A DNA stretch of 64,000 bases, taken from NCBI GenBank assembly GCA_033182465.1, contig CP137319.1:3410001-3474000 (forward strand), written 5' to 3'. The notes under the pieces were generated by a model. That model was not told the DNA's origin. It saw only the letters and a program-made list of their open reading frames with translations, and searched no databases. The translations under genes and the position numbers were made by a program. Shown here in pieces: positions 47,848 to 57,297 of the stretch. Position 1 is the first letter of the stretch. Every line of letters begins with the position of its first letter. Source of the stretch: Sanghuangporus weigelae (taxonomy: Eukaryota; Basidiomycota; Agaricomycetes; Hymenochaetales; Hymenochaetaceae).

Positions 47848-48774
47848 GAATGAGTTTACTGCCTTTTTCATATGTATTGTCACTCGCGACTTCTGTGATT
47901 TTTGTCACACAGAACACCTCAAAATATTAAAATCGCCATATCTCACTCAATTCTTGACCGTTTTGCATGAACTAAGTTGCTAAATTCATAGTTTTAAAAT
48001 TTGTTTCAAACTACAACAAGGATGAAGAGACATAAGTAAATAATGAGTGAGATATGTCGCAAAAGGCCGATTTTAGACACATCTTTCATGTGCATTTTTT
48101 CCTGCCTTCAGACTGGGTGCTACAACAACCTAGACTGCACCAGAGTGGTACTACTAGCATAATATGAATTTACGGACATCAGATTTCTTAAGAATAAATT
48201 TATTTTGAGGTCTGGGGGCCCTTGAGAAAAGGTAGGTTTGAGCTCAGCTCAGACATGTATCAAACCAGCAGATTCAACACAGAATAGAGCTCAAAGTCAA
48301 TCTGTAAATTTAAAATAAAATAATTATATCATTTTGGACTTGCTTGTAGGACTGTAGAAGCAGGGATGAGGGCAGGAAAAACTGCACATGAAAGATGTGT
48401 CTAAAATCAGCCTTTTGCGACATATCTCACTCATTATTTGCTCATTTCTCTTCATCCTTGTTGTAGTTTGAAACAAATCTTAAAAATATGAATTTAGCAA
48501 CTTAGTTCATGCAAAACGGTCAAGAATTGAGTGAGATATGGCGATTTTTATATTTTGAGGTGTTCTGTGTGACAAAAATCACAGAAGTCGCGAGTGACAA
48601 TACATATCACACCGGGCAAAAACTCATTCCGAGCCCTTAGAAATTTTGATCGGAACGGGTGAGCTCTCATCCGATTGGCTCTTTTTCCATTCTGGGTAAC
48701 ATTTTCACGGTTCGGGCATGAGTTTTTGCCCGGTGTGCATGAAAAAGGCAGTAAGAGAGTCGGTAATCGATCCG
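47840..48774. mobile_element. Foldback/MITE-like element with arms of about 270 bp
   Basis: The left arm, about 47840-48110, and the right arm, about 48373-48774, are inverted copies. Matching text includes GTCACTCGCGACTTCTGTGA on the left and its complement near 48585, ATATCTCACTCAATTCTTGA and its complement near 48530, and GACACATCTTTCATGTGCA and its complement near 48390. The loop of about 260 bp has no open frame. The right arm contains a second, nested insertion at 48608-48738. The element abuts pseudogene A10, whose 5' part is lost at this point. Confidence 0.75.
48608..48738. mobile_element. Nested 131-bp foldback insertion
   Basis: Ends are perfect 20-bp inverted repeats (CACACCGGGCAAAAACTCAT and its complement). 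Comparison with the intact left arm of the host element shows this block is extra: there the text runs directly from ATATGTATTG to the neighbouring CTTTTTCA, while on the right the 131 bp intervene. It is therefore younger than the outer element. Confidence 0.7.
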
Positions 48775-49366
48775 CCGATGTCCGTGCCGGAATAGAAGCT
48801 TGTGCCAGTCAACGCCACCAAGTTCCCTGTCTCTCGAGGAGAACGGTTCACGTTCTCCATAACTTTCGAGATCGTCGCATCCAGAGTCTGAAGTTACAGA
48901 CCTGGGCCGAATCGAGACTGGCGAATGCAGACAACTGTGTCTTCGGCAAATTATGTTGGATCTGTTACTTCCCACGCACGCCGTCCACAGCGCGATGACC
49001 TGGCCCGATACTTGAGCAAGCAGTGCCTTGGTTTTTGTTCTCGAACGGATCGCTTGTTTCTGCACCCGATGAAGAACATAAAGCTAACAGACAAGAGCGT
49101 AGGAGATGGCAGCATGAAATCATAAGTCTTATATGATATGTAATTCTGGATTGCACGATCCAAACTTGGAAATTTTATTCCACGCCCACGGGAAAAAATT
49201 TCGATTTTCGATCGCGTCGCGCGATGGATGTTGTTTCTTTCCTGACCGACAGAACAAAAGCAAAACCCTCACTAACGCTCCTCCTTCGATCGTCTTGTTC
49301 TTGGTTTGTGTACTTATACGGCACTGCGTGATATATAACAGTAATTAACCCTCTGTGACTCTCCTC
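48775..49366. other. Intergenic region upstream of A11
   Basis: A 132-codon minus-strand frame (48667-49065) overlaps the nested element and has no recognisable motif; I do not support it as a gene. A TATATAA at 49332-49338 lies 29 bp before the A11 ATG, close for a TATA box. No remnant of the A10 5' exons was recognised. Confidence 0.4.
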
Positions 49367-50752
49367 ATGGCTGCTGCAGCGATAAGTTCTAGTGAAGAAG
49401 ATTCCAAAGAATATAACGACCTTTTCTTGCTCAATGAGGATGAATGTTGGTGGCGCAACCACTATGAAGTCTTCATTCAACATGGATATGAACTTCGCCC
49501 GCGATTTCGCCCTGGATGGAAACCGTCGTGGGAGCGCTCAAAGAAGCTGCCATTCCTCTTTGAAGACGGTCAATTCAATCTGGTATCAAACTAATCCTTG
49601 CGTAACTGAATCCCAGCTCACGAGTGACACCATGCCTAGCACGCAAAGACTATGGACGCCACGCGTGCTTCTGATGGAAAGCGTATCAAAATGAAGAAGC
49701 TGTTCAAGGGCAGCAAAGAGCTGGAAATAGCCCGGTTTTTCTCGAGCGAGGATATGTCGAGGGATCCCCGTAATCACTGTGTTCCGGTACTTGACGTATT
49801 CAGCGAGGAGGGCAGCCCCTTGGAGTTTATGGTCATGCCTCTTTTGACACTTTACCAGGATCCTCCATTCTCGACGGTGGATGAGGCTCTCGATTTCATG
49901 AAACAACTTCTTGAAGTACACATTCCTTTCTCAGTGCCTCATGTTCAAACTGACAAAGCCCTTTTTAGGGATTAGTTTTCATGCACGAACATGGTGTGGC
50001 TCATAGGTGAGCATGCCGATACTCTTAGTGTGCGACAATATTTAAACTACCTAGGGATTGTTCATCAAATAACATCATGATGGATGGGGACCCGCTCTAC
50101 CCGAAGGGGTTTCACCCGAGTTTGCCCATGCTAGATGCAAGTGGGAAGAAGGCACGACCGCGGCGAAGACGTAACGCTCATGGTGTAAAATACTATTTCG
50201 TAGACTTCGGAATATCCAGTCAGTTTGACGGCACCGAAGAGACGCGTCTTGTCACTGGGCGGGATGGATTAGATAAAGATGTTCCTGAGCTTCATCAATA
50301 TGTACCGTATGACCCTTTCCTCGTCGATATTTTTATTTTGGGCAACCTTTTCCGAAAGGAGCTGATCCGTGTATGTTTTTTCACCCTGCTTTAGCTAGAT
50401 GGCACTGAATCTTTATTCTAGGAATACGATAACATGAGTTTCCTTGAGCCACTGGTTGACAGAATGACGCAGCAGAAACCAAGCGATCGCCCGACAGCGT
50501 CAGAAGCTCTAGTCTTGTTCAACGAGCTTATTCACAAACAATCACCCCGATCGTTGAGATGGGCGCTTATCGAACTTGACGGAAGTAGATTCGATAAGGT
50601 CGTCTGGATTACCGAGTCTCTGGTTCATGAGGTCTCGGTCCTGTTCAAGTCGTTCTTCTGTATGTATCCAGTGCTTATGCGTGAAGCCTTCTAAGTAGTC
50701 CTCTCTGTTAGTTTTCATGAAAAGAACTCTCAGGGAAGGCCGAAGGAGTTGA
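49367..50752 (+). CDS. A-type kinase-like protein A11 (374 aa, 6 exons)
   Basis: Exons: 49367-49582, 49640-49915, 49969-50006, 50055-50370, 50422-50659, 50712-50752; frame is kept. The N-terminal module has EDECWWRNHYEVFIQHGYEL, then PGWKPSW. The kinase-like part has IKMKKL, HRDCSSNN, YPKGFHPSLP, FVDFGISSQF and VPELHQYVPYDPFLVDIFIL. The beta-3 Lys context (IKMKK) is more divergent than in other copies, but the Lys is present. The final exon encodes a short basic tail (FMKRTLREGRRS) and is inferred from a GTATGT donor and TTAG acceptor. Intact; pairs with pseudogene psiA12. Confidence 0.85.
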
Positions 50753-51122
50753 TGGCAATCGTGATAAAATTAATTTATGCGTTATGCGCTTTGTTAGTGT
50801 CATTAGTAGTGGAATCTCGTTCGGTAATTAGACAATTTCCCGTAAGACAATAGCTGAGAGAAGTCCAAATCCAGGCGAGGGTTTTGACGTAATGAGAGCC
50901 TGCACACTTCCAATCAACCAACGAGCGCGATCAACGTTGCGTTAACATCACTCATTTTGTGTGCTCTCGTTACAGAAAGTGACGAAAGTGCCATAAGCTT
51001 TGGGCAGACTTTGCTCTCAAAGACCGACGATACATTTCGATCAGCTCGTACTTGTAAGTCGATAGCTCTCACCATTTGACCAAAGTCTCAACCATGTTCA
51101 GCATGCACTTGCCGCATCATCA

Positions 51123-53585
51123 ATGACAGATCTCGTTTCTCTGGTCCTTGGAGTGCCGAATATCGTCGAGGGATTCGTTAAAACTTGTCAAGCTATTAAA
51201 TCTTTTAAAACCGTGGAACTAGGGTTCCGACCGTATCGTATACGGATACGGCCGTATAACTCGAGTCTTATACGGATACGACCGTATGAAATACGGCCGT
51301 ATATTTGGTGGTCAAGGTCTCATACGGATACGGAACACCCGTATACGGGAATACGGCGTATACGGAGGTTCCGTAACTCTACCACATCAGGACATACTAA
51401 CAAATATCTTTTCAAAGTGTTCAAAGTCTATCTCGATACAATGAAGGTTCTGCTCACTGATAATGGTGCTTAGGGATGATTTTCATAGCAGTCCAGCAGA
51501 TCAGCGTATTTGTGATCACCGGATGTGTGTGAATAATCGCTTACCTGGTTGCATATTGCCAAAATTTTTGCTGGCACCAGTCCTGCCGTGCTTGGTAACA
51601 CTCAAATTATGATTTCCAAAGAAAATAATATGCTCCCCGCATGGAAGGCAGGGACAAATACCCTTCCAAAGGGCATGCGAAGCGGAGTTCCGTATATGGC
51701 GCATATACCGTATACGGCATTTCTTTCCCAACTCTATACGGGATACGGCCGTATATATACGGGCCGTATATTTTCTTCTTTTTCTCTTATACGATACGGC
51801 CGTATCCCGTATACGGAAAGCCGTATACGCATTATACGCATACGGTCGGAACACTACGTGGAACACAAGCATCGCCAAGTCGTTCGCAATGCAGAGTACT
51901 ACTCGAGGAAGCTGAGATACTACGCTCTACTTATTGACTGTTCCTCGCTGCGAAATAATGAAGCAGCTGGAATACAAGAAGTATTTCGGAGGAAAGAATG
52001 GCAAATTTCTGGGATCGAGAACGACGACCCTCACATAATCGCACGAGATTCGCAGATGCTCCTCTTAGAGCTTTTTCAAGACTCAGTCGCTGCGCTTGCT
52101 ACCGCCAAGAAAGTCATCGAAGAATGGTGTATCCGTCTCGGATTGAACATCGAGGACTACCGTCGCCATCAGATTTTTGCTGCGAAACTTGCACTGTCAA
52201 TTTCCGACTTTGTGACAAGAAAAATCCATGTTTCCGACCAGAAGAAGGAAAAGGGCACAGTTTCTACCATCTACGGAAAGACAGCTTTTCTAGTGATAGG
52301 CAGTAGGCAAATCGAGGACGCGATAGGTCGACTTGAGCATTGGCTCAGACAGTTGCACGACGTACTTATGGTCTCTCCACTTCTTAGGCACGATCTCATA
52401 AATAACCGACAAGACGCGCTCGAGACTGAAAAGGAGCTCGACGATGACGTTCTATTCATCGCAATAGCTCGAGCAAGAGCCACGGATGGACGGACAATGG
52501 AAATCGTCAAGCCGGAACTAATTTCCTCGCTTCAGCCGCTTGATATTCGAAAGCCAAATAGCCTTATGTTGGTTGACTCTCAAGAGAGCCCGTACTACGG
52601 CTGTATAGTTAATCGCAGAAACATCATACATCTTTGGCATAAAGGAAAGGAGGAACAGGCACTAAAGGATGCACAGCTTATCGCTTGTCTCTTCTCGGAA
52701 GAACATAACGAACTCGGTCATGACGTGTCGGCAACTGCAGGCGTACTTCCATGTTGTGGTTTTGCAAGACCGTAAGCTCACTACCACGATGTCGTCTTCC
52801 GTGTTCCCGGCGGTTCCAAAAGGCCGAAAACACTTCGGACTCTTCTGTTAGAAGGGAATCCGCGACACTCCCTAGACGAACGCCTCAAACTCTGCATAAA
52901 GCTAGCCTCCGCCGTTCTAGTCGTGCACTCCCCCAGGATTGTGCACAAAGACATCCGCCCAGATTCGATCATTATAGCTGACAATATGGTCGACCTCCGA
53001 GCGTCAGACAACGACCCTCCCGTTCTTGGTGAACCTTACCTTGTCTCGTTTAACGTATCGCGATCTATAGACTCGAGCACAGAGCCTCTCGTACCATCAC
53101 AGTACGGTGGGCCTCGTTATACACTCACCCAAGGCACTTCGAAGGGCCTCTACATCTCCCGTTTGAGATGCGCGATGACGTATATAGCCTGGGTGTATGC
53201 TTTCTGGAGATCGCGATGTGGTCTTCGCTCTTCGTCTGGACTCTGGAGCGATGATGCTCAAGCTTATATCAACGATACGTCTATTTGCGATCTTTCTGAA
53301 GCGCGATATGACAGAATTCTGGACGAAGCTGGTGAATACATGTATCGTAGTTCAAGATGGCTGAGGCATCGTGACTTGGTCCTGCTGGCAGAGCGACGGG
53401 TCCCAATAACTATGGGAAATGCCTTCAAAGACGTTGTTGTCGAATGTCTGACTTTCGGAATGGGGAAGAAAACGCTAGCGGAGGTTATACGAGCCAGAGA
53501 TTTAGGCCAAAACCATTTCCAGAATCAGAGTGTAGCATTTGTGAAAAACGTGCTTTCCAAGCTCCGTAATCTAAAGCTCTCCTGA
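51123..53585 (+). pseudogene. C-type gene psiC4 (HeLo-like plus pseudokinase), broken
   Basis: Homologous to C3 from the start (MTDLVSLVLGVPNIVEGFVK) to the end. Three lesions: a 637-bp hAT-like element inserted at 51220-51856 in the first helical segment; a TAA at 52773-52775 shortly before the pseudokinase; and a frame change near 53145, after which the DDVYSLGV-equivalent continues in another frame. The catalytic-loop equivalent is HKDIRPDS and the DFG position reads VSFN. Coding character outside the lesions is still good, so the loss is fairly recent. It sits between A11 and psiA12. Confidence 0.85.
51220..51856. mobile_element. Non-autonomous hAT-like element with 8-bp target duplication
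   Basis: A perfect 8-bp direct repeat CGTGGAAC flanks the element (51212-51219 and 51857-51864). Its termini are inverted repeats, TAGGGTTCCGACCGTAT on the left and the complement of TAGTGTTCCGACCGTAT on the right (one mismatch). An 8-bp duplication and TAG-type ends are the hallmark of the hAT superfamily. Both subterminal regions (about 51230-51375 and 51685-51845) are packed with variants of the palindromes ATACGGCCGTAT and CCGTATACGG. The centre (about 51380-51680) is unrelated and has no transposase domain I recognise. Element plus one target copy is 645 bp, a multiple of three, but internal stops end the host frame. Confidence 0.85.
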
Positions 53586-54018
53586 TGTATGTATGCTATA
53601 TCCTTTCATCATGTCCATGCACGGATGTAGAAGATCATACGATGCAAAAAGCGCGATGGCTATTCTTTTTAGACAGAAGAGGGCATCCGTTCTCATACTT
53701 TTATCGAAAGTAGGGATTCTTCAAATTGAGCAAAAGCCCAGGACACTGAGGACAGCCTGGACAGTCGAGATATCCGTGCCACGCAAAATGGAAATTATAC
53801 CGGCCGTATTTTTACAGCTGTCCCATATAATAAGAATCCGTTAAATACGACGTCTCTGGAAGACGTAACGTACCTACTCATATTCTGAATATTTTTTTGC
53901 AGCGGCGACTCGTCAAGGGGGTCGGATATATTCTTACGTAATCTCGGATCAGCCATTTTTTGTTTGTTCTTGTTTTCTCTTTGAAGCCGAATCCACCATC
54001 CGGCCAGAACCCTCACTT
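53586..54018. other. Intergenic region between psiC4 and psiA12
   Basis: No gene-like frame or repeat recognised. Confidence 0.4.
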
Positions 54019-55336
54019 ATGATTCTTTTGTTTTTGCTCAAAACTGTGAAAAACGCGAGCCGTTCATGCTGTTAGAGAATGAACGCTGGTGGTGCGATCA
54101 CTACAACGTCTTCATTCGACACGGGTACGAGCTTCGCTCACGTTACCACCCCGACTGGACGCCATCGTAGGCAGGAACCAAGAAGTTGCCCTTCTTTTGT
54201 GAAGATGGACTTACAAACAAGGTGCTCAGCCTTCTTTCCCATATTGTGTAACTTATGAATGCTAGCTCGCGCAGCATCCCAAGACTATGGACGCGAAGCG
54301 TATCTCCGATGGAAGACGCATAAAGATGAAGAAGCTGGCCAAGGGCAGTAAAGAGTTAGAGATAGCTCGGTTTCTGACGAGCGAGGAGATGTCAAAGGAT
54401 CCTCGTAATCACTGTGTTCCGATACTTGACGTGTTTAGCGAAGAGGACAGTCACTTGGAATTCATGGTCATGCCTCTGCTTGCTCACTACTCGCAACCTT
54501 CATTCTTTACTGTGGATGAAGCTCTCGACTTCGTGAGGCAGCTCCTTGAGGTACGCCCACCCTCTTCCTTTGTCTTGTACTAAAAGTGTTCACTGTCATT
54601 GGCAGGGCTTAGTATTCATGCATGAAAATGGTGTAGCCCATAGGTGAGTATGTTGTTGTCCTCATAGTATAGGGTGTCAAATTCGTTCTACTTAGGGACT
54701 GCGCAGAAAACAATATCATGATGAATGGGGATCCTTTGTACCCGAAAGGCTTTCATCCCTGTTTGCCTATTCTCGACGCGAAGGGGAAGATGGCAAGGCC
54801 TCGACGAAGACGTGATACTCGCGGCGTGAAATACTATTTTACGGACTTCGGAATTTCTAGTCGGTTTGAAAGCGCTGAGGAGATTCGGCTTGTCACAGGT
54901 CAGGATGGACTGGATAGAGAAGTCCCGGAACTCCGTCAATTTGACCCGTATGACCCTTTCTCGGTGGATGTTTTCATTTTAGGAAACCTTTTTCGAAAGG
55001 AGTTGACGGACGAATGTATGGCTCTTCGTTCGATTAAGCTGAGTTAAGACGATTGTTTAGGTTTACGAGAACATGGAGTTCCTTGATCCTTTAGTTGAAA
55101 AAATGACGCGACAAAACCCGTGCGAGCGGCTGACGGCAGAGGAAGCGCTACATTTGTTCGATAGTCTTGTTCAGGAGCAATCTCCGCGATCGTTGCGATG
55201 GTCTCTCATTTATCACGACGGAACCAGACTAGATAGATATGTCTGGACTACCGAGTCCTATGTTAACGAGGCTTTTGTACAGTTCAAGTCCTTCCTGTGT
55301 ATGTTCCTGAAAGTGTCCATCTTTGACGTTTCCTAA
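54019..55336 (+). pseudogene. A-type kinase-like pseudogene psiA12, sister of A11
   Basis: Exon 1 is recognisable (NERWWCDHYNVFIRHGYELR) but the Trp of the PSW motif is TAG at about 54168, and no in-frame ATG precedes it. Exons 2 (54275-54550), 3 (54606-54643) and 4 (from 54696) are open, with IKMKKL, VFMHENGVAHR, RDCAENN, YPKGFHPCLP and FTDFGISSRF. After exon 4 the expected donor after 55011 is absent: the text reads GACGAATGTATGG where A11 has CGTGTATG, and use of the next GT would shift frame. Exon 5 is open again to 55336. It is probably silent; a start at a downstream ATG (54284, MDAKRISDG) cannot be excluded. Confidence 0.75.
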
Positions 55337-56139
55337 TCACCACTTCTCCTTAGCTTTCTCAAGAGAAAGCCATTGAGAGAACCGGACTAGATGATATCAA
55401 AACCATAGTCAGGAGTAACGCTCAACAGATATGTTATCTGTATCCCCTTCTCATAGTACGATGTATTATATACACTTTACATTGTTGTAATGGTGGTTAT
55501 TCAACGGTTGACTCCAAAACGTAACGAGAGGATGGGAGAAAGTCATCATTGAGCCCGAAAATGTCGTGCTAAATCGTTGCATGGAAAGATAGGTCGGGTA
55601 GAGTTGAACTTGAAGCAATAGTCGTCAGCGACTTTCCGCGTGGGAAAGCCGCCATCTTCCTCGCCGCATCTTCGGCTTCACTTCTGCAGACATGAATACT
55701 CATCTTCGACCTGATCTGTATTGCTTACAAGTCGCGCCCGCTGGCAGATCTCTCAAATGATACTGCCATCCGCATGGACAATTGGACTGGATTTCACTCA
55801 GCGCCCGTGAACCCATCATTAGAGGTGTCACGGAAGTCCGTGCAGTTCTGGGAGGTCCGCAGCGTCGCGTACTTGATTTGGACAATGCTCAGGCGCGTGC
55901 TCTTTGCTTTTCTATTTCGTCTTTGGTGAATAGCTGCTAAGATTCGACCTTTTAAAGCGCACTACCATCAGAAATTCACATTTTTCTGTTCATCTGACTC
56001 TTTGAAGCAGCCTCATATTACTGTCATCTTCCTATCTTTCCGTCGTACTTTATGAGCCTAAGGAATTAGCTTTACAGCTTGGCTTACGATGACCGCTGTG
56101 TCATTGACAGAAGCTCGTACGAACTACGGGATTGTGGAA
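55337..56139. other. Intergenic region between psiA12 and psiA13
   Basis: No gene-like frame. The exon 1 region of psiA13 would be expected at the right end but was not recognised. Confidence 0.4.
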
Positions 56140-56731
56140 TCTGACGGAACGAAGTGGTCCTCAACAAAATCGTCGATTTCATGTGGCAGACACTCGAGAT
56201 TCGCGTTTATATAATCTACATGGACGCGCTCACTGACTACAATTGAAGGAAAATGCTTTCATGCGCCCCAACAATGTATAGGTATGAACATCCACCGTCT
56301 ACCTAGATGGCTTACATGGTGAAAATGATTTATCTGTAGACAGACTGCGCCGACTTGAGCATTATGCTAGACGGAAGATCGAAATTCCGAGAAGGCTTTC
56401 ACACCATCCGCGATACCATCAACTGGAGTTCGGCGGCTCTGGTAAAGTTCAAAAGCTAAAGCGACTGGCCCGGCGTAAGATATGATGTTTCTGACTTCCT
56501 ACCTCTCTTCAAGATTTGATGACACAGATGCAGCCTGACACATGGAAGCGGGTCCTCTTTGAGGTATTGTTTCTAGTTTTGCGCCAATTCAGTACGAAAC
56601 TCAACTTCCCTTGTCAGAAATACTCAACTGTCCAAATATTGGTGTCTCTAGCGGAAGCAATGTCGCAGGAGGTTCTGTCTCAATGTGCCAAGATTGATGA
56701 AGCTCTGAAGCAGCTTCGATATTCCCGTTGA
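56140..56731 (+). pseudogene. A-type kinase-like relic psiA13, heavily eroded
   Basis: The end of exon 2 (IVDFMWQTLE), a degraded 38-nt exon (ENAFMRPNNV followed by TAG), the start of the catalytic exon (DCADLSIMLDG, REGFHTIRDT) and part of the last exon (KYSTVQILVSLAEAMSQE) can be followed. The segment from the insert through DFG, PEL and VDI is largely deleted; what remains has a stop at about 56457. Exon 1 is not found. This is the oldest-looking A remnant in the window. Confidence 0.75.
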
Positions 56732-57297
56732 TCGTGGTCGAATGTATAAGCCGTGAAACAGTTACGGCTGTGAAACAGCTTTCTCGAATATGTTCAGTTC
56801 TGATGCGCACATGAAGCTTATCGACCAGACGTAAGGCTGGGTTTAGAAGATGGAGTAACTTCGGGTAGGTGACAGCATGACCGGGTACGGACTGTGGGAT
56901 ATGAGCTCTAGCTTATATTCCAGCCCGTTTGTAAATTTTCTACGCGGCGGTTGGCGCTGCCATCAACAGCTCAAAGACGACTTTCCGTCATATCTCGCTC
57001 CATGAAATGGCTATGCCATACGTCTGTTGCTGCGGTTACTTATTTATCATATCACATTTGTATCCACGCACAATATTTTATTTTGCAATGTCATGGATGC
57101 GTCAATGCACTATGGCACATGGAACTCAAGTGTCCTAAGCTATGCTTTATAAATGATCCTGAGCGCAGTGAGGTCTGACATGGCAAATTTGGATCGGACA
57201 TTAGTTTATTTCCTAGTTCTCGTTTTTTATGAAATAAGCGAAGGTCTCTTCATTTACGAAAATGATTGTAGCACTATCATCGTAACAGCAAAAATAG
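56732..57297. other. Intergenic region between psiA13 and C3 3' ends
   Basis: No gene-like frame, repeat or RNA gene recognised. Confidence 0.4.

Noticed and set aside
48667-49065. 132-codon minus-strand frame
   Set aside because: Overlaps the nested foldback element and shows no protein motif; likely chance.
51549-51856. Open frame beginning inside the hAT element and continuing into psiC4
   Set aside because: Its first part is palindromic repeat translated as low-complexity sequence; only the part after 51864 is real C-type coding sequence.
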